A stretch of 64,000 bases of DNA, taken from contig JABJQG010000053.1 of NCBI GenBank assembly GCA_018663505.1, forward strand, positions 16,239 to 80,238, given 5' to 3'. Source of the stretch: Pseudobdellovibrionaceae bacterium (lineage in GTDB: Bacteria; Bdellovibrionota; Bdellovibrionia; Bdellovibrionales; UBA1609). Made by a program: the position numbers and the translations under genes. Below the pieces are notes generated by a model, which did not search any database, had not been told where the DNA came from, and saw only the letters and a list, made by a program, of their open reading frames with translations. Positions 46,967 through 55,354 of the stretch are shown piece after piece; positions within the stretch are counted from its first letter, which is position 1; every line of letters starts with the position of its first letter.

Positions 46967-47158
46967 ATGAAAGTATTGTCGATTTTACTTTTAATAGCTT
47001 TAACCATATCAAGTTGTAGATCAAACAACGAGACTGATTCTATAACAATTGATCCCTCCAACAATACTCTAAAACTTGCACGTGAAATGAATGTGGATCT
47101 TGGTGATGTATTAGTAGGATTAACAGTTGGAAGTAATGAAATATTTAGGCACTGCTAA
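46967..47158 (+). CDS. Small lipoprotein
   Basis: 63 residues with signal peptide and lipobox TISSC (Cys17), then SNNETDSITIDPSNN and a short helix. CTAAGGATTTCTA precedes the ATG. It may be a true small lipoprotein or the front end of a longer gene broken by frameshift, because the shifted frame stays open from 47127 for 69 codons; no similarity supports that reading. Confidence 0.5.
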   Translation: MKVLSILLLIALTISSCRSNNETDSITIDPSNNTLKLAREMNVDLGDVLVGLTVGSNEIFRHC

Positions 47159-47283
47159 CTTGAAGTTAAGCAAAACTAGTTTTCAACGAATTACAGCAGC
47201 TACACTGACCATGAGGTCAGTTAAAAGAAGTATCACACATATAATTTATTACGCAGCTCGTCCCAAAAGTGAGCTGGCACCTT

Positions 47284-47763
47284 TTAGGATTGGCAGTTGG
47301 TGCAGAGGCCGTAGAGTTCTAGGAGGTGGCCGGTGAGTTTGAAGCCGTATTGTTTAGCTACGTATTCTTGCAGGCGCTCTATGTCTTCGTTTTCGAATTC
47401 TACTATGGATCCGCAACTATTACAGGTGAGATGGTCGTGGTGTTTGGCAGAGTGGAGTTCGTACCTTGCTGGTAATCCTCCAAGTCTCACTTCGGAGGCC
47501 AACCCTTTCAGTGCCATTTGCTTTAAAAATCGATAAACAGTGGCGAAACCAATCTCTGGGTTTGTTAGTTTTACCTGATCAAAAACCTCTTGGGCAGTCA
47601 TATGTGCTGACCGCTGAGAGAAAGTTTTTAAAATTGCTAGCCTCTGCTTGGTGACTTTCACGCCCATCTCTCTAACAAGTCGGCTAAGGTCCGCCTCGGT
47701 GAGGGATTCCCTATCAAATGTTAACTTATCTTGAGCGACTTTAAGACCTGAGCTGAGTTCCAT
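47284..47763 (-). CDS. fur: Fur-family metalloregulator
   Basis: 159 residues: a winged-helix DNA-binding domain (VTKQRLAILKTFSQRSAHMT, then FATVYRFLKQMALKGL) and a metal/dimerisation domain with HHDHLTCNSCGSIVEFEN and the final GLCTNCQ, giving two C-x2-C pairs for structural zinc. It could be Fur, Zur or PerR; the sequence alone does not decide. A 25-residue N-terminal extension precedes the usual start of the domain. TTGGAGAAATGT precedes ATG 47763, favoured over a GTG 17 codons upstream. It is divergent from sucB. Confidence 0.88.
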   Translation of the reverse strand: MELSSGLKVAQDKLTFDRESLTEADLSRLVREMGVKVTKQRLAILKTFSQRSAHMTAQEVFDQVKLTNPEIGFATVYRFLKQMALKGLASEVRLGGLPARYELHSAKHHDHLTCNSCGSIVEFENEDIERLQEYVAKQYGFKLTGHLLELYGLCTNCQS

Positions 47764-47984
47764 ACATTTCTCCAAGGTTGTTCTACTGGATACTGTAATG
47801 AAAGCTACTCTCACTTACAACCACTTTATGATATATATCAGCTTTTTTCAACTTCTGTCTAAGTCCATAAAATTAAACTAAACCCTTAGAAATATTGCCT
47901 TTGGCAGAGAATCCTTATAAATTAGAACAAAATGTACAAGCTTTGATTGTTAACAACTTATGAATTATACACCAAGGAATCCTC

Positions 47985-49235
47985 ATGAAATTAGAAGTTA
48001 AAATACCAGCCGTTGGAGAATCCATCACTGAAGCCACAATCGCCGAATGGACTAAGAAGTCGGGTGAATTTGTGGAGCAAGACGAAATTATACTGGTTTT
48101 GGAGACCGATAAGGCCTCCGTGGAAGTTGTGGCTGAAAAAGCCGGTGTATTAAAAACCTTAGTTGAAGAAGATGAGACTGTAGATATTGGCGCCACCGTG
48201 GCAGAAATTGATACTGAAGCCCAGGGTGCCTCCACAGGAACTGCCCAGTCAGCTCCTGAAGTAGCATCTGCCTCCGCACCAGCAGCAAGCGCACAGTCAC
48301 CTGCTGCTCACCCAGATCTACAAAAACAAAATTCACCGGCAGTAAATAAAATTGTGAATGAAAAAAATATTGATACTTCAAACATTCAAGGCTCGGGTCG
48401 TGGTGGACGCTTAACTAAAGGCGATGTGATGAACGCACCGACAGCACAAACTATCCAAGCACCTCAAGCCGCAGCACCAGCTGCTAAACCAGCACCTGCA
48501 CCCGTAGCATTGCCTACTCCAACAGGGACTTTTCAAAACGAAGAAACCCGTAAAAAAATGTCTCCTCTAAGAAAGAAAATTGCAGAGCGATTAGTTCAGG
48601 CTCAGCATACTGCAGCTATCTTAACAACCTTCAACGAAGTGGACATGACAGCACTTATTGCTCTACGTACACAATACAAAGATCAGTTTAAAGAAAAACA
48701 TGGTATTAGCCTTGGCTTTATGGGATTTTTTGTTAAAGCTGTGGTTCACGGGCTCAAATCCTTTCCTGCGGTGAATGCTTTTATTGATGGCACAGACATG
48801 GTTTTCCATAACTACAACAATATTGGCATAGCTGTTGGAACCCCTAAAGGCTTAGTTGTTCCCGTTGTGCAAAATGCCGAGCAGCTTACTATTGCACAAA
48901 TCGAACAAAGCATTCGTCATTATGCCTTAAAAGCTCGTGATGGAAAAATTAGCTTAGATGATCTTGTGGGCGGTACTTTTACTATTTCTAACGGTGGTGT
49001 TTTCGGCTCTTTAATGTCCACCCCTATTTTAAACCCTCCACAAAGTGGAATTTTGGGAATGCATAAAGTGGAAGATCGTCCTGTTGCCATTAATGGTAAA
49101 GTGGAAATTCGTCCCATGATGTACTTGGCGCTTTCTTATGACCACCGAGTTATTGATGGATCTGAAAGTGTTCAGTTTTTAGTAAAAGTTAAAGAGTGCA
49201 TCGAAGACCCTGCACGTTTATTGTTGGAGATTTAA
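47985..49235 (+). CDS. sucB: 2-oxoglutarate dehydrogenase E2, dihydrolipoyl succinyltransferase
   Basis: 416 residues in E2 order: lipoyl domain with [11 protein letters not shown] (lipoyl-lysine, about residue 43), an Ala/Pro-rich hinge, the peripheral-subunit-binding domain ([20 protein letters not shown]), another Ala/Pro hinge, and the catalytic domain with [22 protein letters not shown] and [15 protein letters not shown] (His and Asp of the active site). TFNEVDM is typical of SucB rather than AceF. AAGGAATCCTC precedes the ATG. lpd follows by one base. Confidence 0.95.
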   Translation: MKLEVKIPAVGESITEATIAEWTKKSGEFVEQDEIILVLETDKASVEVVAEKAGVLKTLVEEDETVDIGATVAEIDTEAQGASTGTAQSAPEVASASAPAASAQSPAAHPDLQKQNSPAVNKIVNEKNIDTSNIQGSGRGGRLTKGDVMNAPTAQTIQAPQAAAPAAKPAPAPVALPTPTGTFQNEETRKKMSPLRKKIAERLVQAQHTAAILTTFNEVDMTALIALRTQYKDQFKEKHGISLGFMGFFVKAVVHGLKSFPAVNAFIDGTDMVFHNYNNIGIAVGTPKGLVVPVVQNAEQLTIAQIEQSIRHYALKARDGKISLDDLVGGTFTISNGGVFGSLMSTPILNPPQSGILGMHKVEDRPVAINGKVEIRPMMYLALSYDHRVIDGSESVQFLVKVKECIEDPARLLLEI

Positions 49236-49236
49236 A

Positions 49237-50646
49237 ATGAGTGAGGATTTAAGTTTTGATTTAGTAATTATTGGTTCTGGTCCCGGCGGCTATACTGGAG
49301 CTATTCGTGCTTCTCAACTAGGCCTTAAAACAGCCATCGTTGAAAAAGATTCTACTTTTGGTGGCACTTGCTTAAACGTAGGCTGCATTCCCTCCAAAGC
49401 CCTTTTGGATTCAAGTGAACACTACCATGTGGCGCAACACGAACTGGCGCAACATGGTGTGGATGTTTCTGGGGTAACCCTTCAGTTAGATAAGTTAATT
49501 CAAAGAAAAAATGACATTGTAAAATCATTAACCGATGGTGTTGCTTTTTTAATGAAGAAAAATAAAGTTCAAAACTTCCACGGTTTTGGAAAAATCACCG
49601 GGCAAAATGAAGTGACGGTGAAAACCACAGATGGCCCTGTAAAACTTCAAGCTAAAAACATTATGTTAGCAACAGGATCTGTGGCTAACGAACTGCCATT
49701 TTTAAAATATGACGAAAAGAAAGTTGTGTCCTCCACAGGGGCATTATCATTAGAGCAAGTGCCAAAAAAATTATTAGTTATCGGTGCTGGTGTCATAGGA
49801 TTAGAGTTAGGCTCTGTATGGAACCGCCTAGGTGCAGAAGTTACAGTTTTAGAGTACGCAAATAAAATCTGTGGACCAATGGATGCAAAAACCTCAAAGA
49901 AACTACAGTCACTATTAAAAAAACAAGGTTTAAATATTATCACTAAAGCTAAAGTCACTGGTGCTGACATTAAACCAGATGCAACAAGTGTAACTTATGA
50001 AGATATGAAATCAGGAGACAGTATGTCCCTAGATGCCGATGTTGTTTTAGTAGCCACTGGTCGTCGTCCGTTTAGTGATGGGTTAGGCATGGAAGAACTA
50101 GGCATCGAAAAAAATGATCGCGGTTTTGTTCTGACGAACAACCGCTTTCAAACCAAATTTCCAAACGTTTACGCTATTGGCGATTTAACTCCAGGACCTA
50201 TGCTTGCGCATAAAGCCGAAGAAGAAGGGGTTGCTGTTGCAGAAATTATTGCTGGAAACTTTGGTCATGTTAATTACGACACCGTTCCAAGTGTGGTATA
50301 CACTTGGCCCGAAATGGCTTCTGTGGGTAAAACAGAAGAAGATTTGAAGACCGAAGGCCGAGCATACAATGCTGGCCAATTTCCATTTACCGCAAATGGC
50401 CGAGCAAAAGCCATGGCCAGCACGGACGGTCACGTTAAGGTATTGGCCGACAAAACTACGGACCAAATTTTAGGAGTACATATTCTTGGCCCAAGAGCTT
50501 CTGACATGATTAGTGAAGCCGTAATAGCCATGGAATTTGCAGGATCTGCAGAAGATCTAGCCTTAAGCTTCCACGCCCACCCCACTCTGTCTGAGGTTAT
50601 GCGTGAAGCCGCTTTGGATGTGCACAAACGTGCTCGCCAAATGTAG
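49237..50646 (+). CDS. lpd: Dihydrolipoyl dehydrogenase (E3)
   Basis: 469 residues. An FAD-binding GSGPGGYTGAIRA, the redox disulfide GGTCLNVGCIPSKALL, NAD-binding GAGVIGLELGSVW, GDLTPGPMLAHKAEEEG and the C-terminal dimer motif HAHPTLSEV are all intact. It reoxidises dihydrolipoamide on E2 of 2-oxoacid dehydrogenases. It starts one base after sucB, with TTGGAGATTTAAA as binding site in the sucB end, so the two are co-expressed. The E1 gene sucA is not in the window. Confidence 0.97.
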   Translation: MSEDLSFDLVIIGSGPGGYTGAIRASQLGLKTAIVEKDSTFGGTCLNVGCIPSKALLDSSEHYHVAQHELAQHGVDVSGVTLQLDKLIQRKNDIVKSLTDGVAFLMKKNKVQNFHGFGKITGQNEVTVKTTDGPVKLQAKNIMLATGSVANELPFLKYDEKKVVSSTGALSLEQVPKKLLVIGAGVIGLELGSVWNRLGAEVTVLEYANKICGPMDAKTSKKLQSLLKKQGLNIITKAKVTGADIKPDATSVTYEDMKSGDSMSLDADVVLVATGRRPFSDGLGMEELGIEKNDRGFVLTNNRFQTKFPNVYAIGDLTPGPMLAHKAEEEGVAVAEIIAGNFGHVNYDTVPSVVYTWPEMASVGKTEEDLKTEGRAYNAGQFPFTANGRAKAMASTDGHVKVLADKTTDQILGVHILGPRASDMISEAVIAMEFAGSAEDLALSFHAHPTLSEVMREAALDVHKRARQM

Positions 50647-50658
50647 AGGTTAATATAT

Positions 50659-50685
50659 GGCCGCTCTCTTCGCATTAGAGCGGTC
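50659..50685 (+). terminator. Hairpin after lpd
   Basis: GGCCGCTCT and AGAGCGGTC pair (nine pairs, one G-U) over a 9-base loop, 13 bases after the lpd stop. No T run follows, so termination may need other factors; it also serves the convergent gene's end. Confidence 0.5.
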
Positions 50686-50733
50686 AGTTACATAATTCCT
50701 TACTTACTGCATATCAAAGTAAATAGACAAATT

Positions 50734-51282
50734 TTAGAAAGAGTAGGGCCTAAGTGTTCTTTTAAAAATGGGTGCACAATTTTTAACAATACCACTTATT
50801 TTATAATTCAGCCTGCGCAGTTCACCTTTAAACTTTATCTTTCTATAATCCTCAGTGCTTAGCTGCTTTAAGGCTGGTGGTGTTTTTCGCGCCTCTGAAG
50901 GTTGAGCCAGTGACCTTACATACTTGGACTCAATATACCCAACCTTTGCGCCCCCTGCCTCTTCTATACAAATTTTAACGAATAAAAAAGTATTTCCAGC
51001 TCTTTCAAAAGCAATCATTTCCTTAATATCAAAAGGGTAAAAGTTTATTTCATCTTCAGAGGTTGAACTCACATTCGTAGAAACATCTTGGCTGAATCTT
51101 TTCACAATATCATTAGAAATCTCTGGGGCCGAAAACACAGAGACTCTTTTCACATCAGGAGCAAGCGTCCACATGGACTGCTTTTTCAAAGACTCAGGAC
51201 ACCCATACTCTGTTGCTGAACCATAAGACATATGCAAAAACTGTATTAAAGCTATAAAAGTAATGGCATAAATTTTAGTCAC
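50734..51282 (-). CDS. Secreted SH3-like protein
   Basis: 182 residues with a signal peptide (about 4-22). The body, with KRVSVFSAPEISNDIVKRF and later TFLFVKICIEE and AKVGYIESKYVRSL, resembles a bacterial SH3 domain, which often binds peptidoglycan. The C-terminus is basic. Assignment rests on strand pattern only. Start ATG 51282 has TAAAAT context and no strong binding site. Confidence 0.6.
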   Translation of the reverse strand: MTKIYAITFIALIQFLHMSYGSATEYGCPESLKKQSMWTLAPDVKRVSVFSAPEISNDIVKRFSQDVSTNVSSTSEDEINFYPFDIKEMIAFERAGNTFLFVKICIEEAGGAKVGYIESKYVRSLAQPSEARKTPPALKQLSTEDYRKIKFKGELRRLNYKISGIVKNCAPIFKRTLRPYSF

Positions 51283-51493
51283 ACTATAAAATCGGATTTA
51301 TATCTCAATAACTTAATGTCACAGACTTTGGTGCTGTCCCCTAATACGCAAACATAGTAAAACTAACTCTGCGTGATTATTTTAAGTATTTCTTAAGTTT
51401 CGCTCTGTTAATTCATAAGATATGAGATTGTAAATTATAATGTTTACACACCATATTGACAGAACCATCTCTTGGCACTAAGTTTGGCCACTT

Positions 51494-51622
51494 ATGAATC
51501 AAGCAAACGTACTAAATCCATTTAGTTTTCACTCTGAGGCTTCTTTAAAGAATGTCCCTGGTTCTGCGTTGATTACAACATCCATTATTATAATTTCTAT
51601 TATTATTTCTTCAATTATTTAG
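51494..51622 (+). CDS. Ile/Thr-rich short ORF, candidate leader peptide
   Basis: A 42-codon frame starting at ATG 51494 whose last 17 codons read LITTSIIIISIIISSII: ten isoleucines and two threonines. It ends just before a hairpin and 87 bases before a threonine dehydratase gene, the first enzyme of isoleucine synthesis. The layout resembles ilv attenuator leaders. Against this, the ribosome binding site is weak, the peptide is long for a leader, and it could equally be a small membrane peptide with one span. Confidence 0.45.
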   Translation: MNQANVLNPFSFHSEASLKNVPGSALITTSIIIISIIISSII

Positions 51623-51624
51623 CT

Positions 51625-51651
51625 TGATCTACTTTTCAGTTTTGTAGATCA
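51625..51651 (+). promoter_or_regulatory. Hairpin between the Ile-rich ORF and the threonine dehydratase gene
   Basis: TGATCTAC and GTAGATCA pair perfectly over an 11-base loop, two bases after the short ORF's stop. A run of seven T occurs later (about 51679-51685), not directly adjacent. It could be an antiterminator or pause hairpin, or a simple 3' hairpin of the short gene. Confidence 0.45.
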
Positions 51652-51709
51652 GGCACAAATAAAAAGCAGTTAAGTATATTTTTTTGTTTAAATAATTGGA
51701 GTCCAAATA

Positions 51710-52885
51710 ATGTTTAAAAAGTTAAAAATCAGTCCCGCTACTACATACACCTTCTTTCTGCAGAAGCTTTCTCTTACATTAGCTCTAATACTTTTATCTA
51801 GACCAGTCCTTGCTAATGGAAAAAGTTGCTTACATTATTTTAGCCCTGCAAAGCAATCTCAAACGACTGACTCACAGCCAGGAAAGAACAGTGTAATCAC
51901 TAATTCTCCTCTTGAAGTTAAACTAAAGCATATCCTCCAGGCCCATGAAAATCTCAAAAAATATATGCCATCCACACCATTAGTTCATAGCGAAAGTCTA
52001 TCTAAAGAATATGGCATGCAAATATACCTTAAATTAGAATCCCAAACCGAAGTGGGTGCTTTTAAACTTAGAGGAGCTATAAACCGAATGCTTTATCTGT
52101 CAAAATCCGAGCGAGCTGCTGGGGTGATTACGGCAAGCTCTGGAAATCATGCTCAAGGAGTAGCGTATGGAGCCAATTTGCTGGGTGTAAAAGCTGTTGT
52201 ATATATGCCAGAAGGTGCCCCAGCTGTTAAAGTAGAAAACACAAGAAACCTTGGTGCAGAGGTCATACTCCATGGAAAAACATTTGATGAAGCAAAAATA
52301 GAGGCACAAAGACGCTCTACAGAAGAGGGAAAGGCATTTATCCACCCCTTCGAAGATGCTAAAGTTATTGCTGGACAAGGAACCATCGGACTAGAAATTT
52401 TAAATGAGTTACCCAATGTAGATGTGGTCATTGGCGCAATTGGTGGCGGTGGGCTTATGAGTGGTGTGTCCACAGCCTTAAAAAGTGTAAACTCAAATAT
52501 TATGACCATTGGCGTTCAATCTGAAAATGCATCTGCAATGGTACATGCTTTAAACAACGAACGAAGTTCACATGAAGTACCAGCAAGAAAAACACTGGCT
52601 GATGGAGCGGCCGTATATCAAGCCAGTCCAAAAATGCTAGCCTTACTAAGGGGGGTATTAACAGAGACTCATAAAGCTTCAGAAATTCAAATTAAAAATG
52701 CAATTTTAAAACTACACAGCCTCAGTCACCCAACCGAAGGCGCTGGAGCATTACCACTTGCTGGCCTGAGACAACTCATTAATACATCTCAGGTTTTTAA
52801 AAATGGTCATGAAGATACAAAAGTAGTACTCATTGTCAGTGGAAAAAACATAGACCAAGATAATTTAAATAGCCTGATGAATTAA
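51710..52885 (+). CDS. Threonine dehydratase-like PLP enzyme with signal peptide
   Basis: 391 residues. The first 37 form a typical signal peptide (basic start, LSLTLALILLSRPVLA, then NG), followed by a 30-residue linker and a full fold-type II PLP domain like catabolic or biosynthetic threonine/serine dehydratase: PLVHSESL, EVGAFKLRGAIN (PLP lysine Lys119), TASSGNHAQGVAYGA, GAIGGGGLMSGV and HPTEGAGALPLAGL. There is no ACT regulatory domain. No in-frame downstream start could give a cytosolic form, and TTGGAGTCC precedes the ATG. Deamination of threonine or serine in the periplasm is therefore suggested. Confidence 0.85.
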   Translation: MFKKLKISPATTYTFFLQKLSLTLALILLSRPVLANGKSCLHYFSPAKQSQTTDSQPGKNSVITNSPLEVKLKHILQAHENLKKYMPSTPLVHSESLSKEYGMQIYLKLESQTEVGAFKLRGAINRMLYLSKSERAAGVITASSGNHAQGVAYGANLLGVKAVVYMPEGAPAVKVENTRNLGAEVILHGKTFDEAKIEAQRRSTEEGKAFIHPFEDAKVIAGQGTIGLEILNELPNVDVVIGAIGGGGLMSGVSTALKSVNSNIMTIGVQSENASAMVHALNNERSSHEVPARKTLADGAAVYQASPKMLALLRGVLTETHKASEIQIKNAILKLHSLSHPTEGAGALPLAGLRQLINTSQVFKNGHEDTKVVLIVSGKNIDQDNLNSLMN

Positions 52886-52970
52886 GTCACAACGTGAAAC
52901 AAACCACATTCAACTGGTATTCTAATTTTACAAAATAATATTGTTAAACAAAGTGTCATTAAAAATGAGT

Positions 52971-53516
52971 TTAATTACAGTTATCAAGCTTCACATATGT
53001 TTTCGGAATAAACCCTTCAGTGCCCACCAGTCCCCCAGAAGTCATTAGTACTTTATAACCATTAGTTCTATTCGAAGGCATATGTTTTGACATCATAAAA
53101 CTAATTATGCTTGGGTTAAGTAATACAAATTGATCTCCAGGGTAAATAGTTCCATGGAAATCACCACGGCCGTCCCAAAGTAAATTGTTACCAAAACTAT
53201 CAAAATATCCAGTACACTTCTTATTGGCGCTTGAGCTCAGTAACATAATGAGTTCACTGCCTTTTGTTTTTAAACAGCTGGGGATGTACCTTCTTTGATA
53301 ATGCTTACAGTCTTGGATGTCAGAAAGCATGTTACTAATTTGAGTAGAATGTCGCGAAGAATATGTATCAACCAACTGACCCATTAAATCGGCAACAACT
53401 TGCACATACGCTTCGGGGCCCTGTCCTCTAGACTGGCGATTATTTTTTCTTAAATTGCTTTGCGCAAATGATGTTGTTGTGAAAACAAAAAACAACAAAT
53501 AAATTATTTTACTCAT
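52971..53516 (-). CDS. Secreted protein with possible C-terminal SH3-like domain
   Basis: 181 residues: signal peptide (1-18, ending SFAQS), a helical Arg/Gln/Ser-rich segment, two cysteines around CKHYQRRYIPSC, and a C-terminal beta-rich part ending GGLVGTEGFIPKTYVKLDNC, which has an SH3-like close. No firm family. AAGGGGGAGATAAGT precedes the ATG. Convergent with the threonine dehydratase-like gene. Confidence 0.6.
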   Translation of the reverse strand: MSKIIYLLFFVFTTTSFAQSNLRKNNRQSRGQGPEAYVQVVADLMGQLVDTYSSRHSTQISNMLSDIQDCKHYQRRYIPSCLKTKGSELIMLLSSSANKKCTGYFDSFGNNLLWDGRGDFHGTIYPGDQFVLLNPSIISFMMSKHMPSNRTNGYKVLMTSGGLVGTEGFIPKTYVKLDNCN

Positions 53517-53672
53517 ACTTATCTCCCCCTTAATTATTTATTTTGAATAACTAGAGCAGCTTTATCATATAGAAGCAATAAGTTTAATTGTTGTAGCTAC
53601 ACTAATAGTATTAATTAATAAAAATTAGTCTTTTCATTGAAATCATCTAACACCAAGCTATTTTATAACACG

Positions 53673-55112
53673 TTAGGTTCCACAAAAAGTCGCAGTAATG
53701 CGTTCGCTCTCCATAGGCGCCAGGGCATATTCCTCACAATTATCCTGCAGTTCGTATGGATTTCTAAAAATACGATTCATTTTTTTAAATACAGAAAAAT
53801 CACCTTTATATGCAGCCTGTATAGCTCTTTCCACTTGATGGTTCCTAGCTATATAAATGGGATTAGTTCGATTCATACAGCTTTTAACTTCAATAGAGGT
53901 GGCTGACTGCATATCTAATCGCTGTTGCCATGGTAAATAAAATTCTTTAAAAGCCGTCGTCGGCTTAAAACTCTCAATCCCTCCAGAAAGTTTACGAAAG
54001 CTTAAGGTAAAATCTAAATCTTCATTTTGCAGGTACTGTAACCATTGTTGGATTAAATCTTTATCGTTTTCGTGATCGCTCATAAGCCCTAGCTTTGGTT
54101 TCATCTGTTCTAACCACTTTTGCTCATATATGTGAACATATCCGCTGATGGATTTCTCAGTGACTTCCATGGCTTTATTTAAATCAGTGTGAATTAAGGG
54201 TAATAAACTTTCAGCTAATCGAAATAAGTTCCATTTTGCTATGGATATTTGATTATTGTAAGCGTACCTGCCCATAGTATCGATAGAGCTAAAAACTTTA
54301 TCAAAGGAAAAATTATCCATAAAAGCACAAGGGCCATAATCCAGAGTCTCCCCACTGATTGACATATTATCTGTATTCATTACCCCATGTATAAAACCAA
54401 ATGACATCCATTTCGCAACCAGTAAGGCCTGAGCATTGGCAACGGATTCTATAAAATGCAGATACACGTTTTCTTCGCCTTCAATCTCAGGGTAATGGCG
54501 GTGTATGGCATAATCAGCTAAAGCTTTAACAGCTGTAATATCGCCACTTGCTGCAAAGTATTCGAAACTGCCAATACGAATATGACTGGAGGCCACTCGA
54601 GTGAATATGCCACCAGGCAAGGGGCGTTCTCGATAAACCATCTCTCCTGTTCCCACAGCGGCTAATGCACGAGTTGTTGGAACACCTAAATGATACATAG
54701 CTTCGCTCACTATATATTCACGAATCACAGGTCCTAAAGAAGATCTTCCATCGCCTCGTCTAGAAAAAGGCGTTTGTCCTGATCCCTTCAACTGAATATC
54801 TAAACGTTTTCCTTCAGGGGATAAAATCTCACCTAAAAGCAAAGCTCTCCCATCTCCCAGCTGAGGAGAATAGTGTCCAAATTGATGACCGGCATATGCC
54901 AAAGCTATCTGTGCAGCCCCCTCAGGTACATCTTGCCCGGAAAACAATAAGGCTAAATCTTCATCAGAAAGAGAATTAAAATCTAATCCTAATCCCCTAT
55001 CTGCAAAATCTTTATTCACTTCAATAAGGTATGGGGATTTAAATTCTTCTGCTTTTGTTGATTTATAAAACTGTTCAGGAAGTTCAATATAAGTATTATC
55101 AAATTTTATCAT
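53673..55112 (-). CDS. selO: SelO/YdiU pseudokinase protein adenylyltransferase
   Basis: 479 residues of the SelO family, which transfers AMP to protein hydroxyl side chains and helps in oxidative stress. Conserved stretches are GDGRALLLGEI, LKGSGQTPFSRRGDGRSSLG, REYIVSEAMYHLGVPTTRAL, and GVMNTDNMSISGETLDYGPC. The C-terminus ends FCGT, with cysteine where animal homologues have selenocysteine. Full length. AAGGGAATTA precedes the ATG. Confidence 0.96.
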   Translation of the reverse strand: MIKFDNTYIELPEQFYKSTKAEEFKSPYLIEVNKDFADRGLGLDFNSLSDEDLALLFSGQDVPEGAAQIALAYAGHQFGHYSPQLGDGRALLLGEILSPEGKRLDIQLKGSGQTPFSRRGDGRSSLGPVIREYIVSEAMYHLGVPTTRALAAVGTGEMVYRERPLPGGIFTRVASSHIRIGSFEYFAASGDITAVKALADYAIHRHYPEIEGEENVYLHFIESVANAQALLVAKWMSFGFIHGVMNTDNMSISGETLDYGPCAFMDNFSFDKVFSSIDTMGRYAYNNQISIAKWNLFRLAESLLPLIHTDLNKAMEVTEKSISGYVHIYEQKWLEQMKPKLGLMSDHENDKDLIQQWLQYLQNEDLDFTLSFRKLSGGIESFKPTTAFKEFYLPWQQRLDMQSATSIEVKSCMNRTNPIYIARNHQVERAIQAAYKGDFSVFKKMNRIFRNPYELQDNCEEYALAPMESERITATFCGT

Positions 55113-55354
55113 TAATTCCCTTATAATTTACGAGAAAAGTTAATCTAAAATTCATACTAACCATACAATGAATTCTAACTCAAATATGCCATGCCTACAC
55201 AGCTGAATATTATACAAACAGCCTCTCAGAGGCTTATAAGCCTGTACGAACGGTCATTTGCCTTTCATAGCGGTGCGTAATAAGAGATCCAGCACTTAAT
55301 TGCAATAAAAGCCGCCATCTCATAGACTATGCCACGTCTTTAAGGAGGTTAGTT

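Noticed and set aside
47127..47336. 69-codon frame overlapping the small lipoprotein gene end
   Set aside because: Considered as the frameshifted rest of the lipoprotein gene, but the peptide is basic, runs into the fur 3' end and shows no supporting pattern.
51473..51488. Sigma-54-like element TGGCAC-N5-TTGG before the Ile-rich ORF
   Set aside because: The -12 element reads GG rather than GC and the predicted start would fall inside the ORF; one imperfect match is expected by chance.
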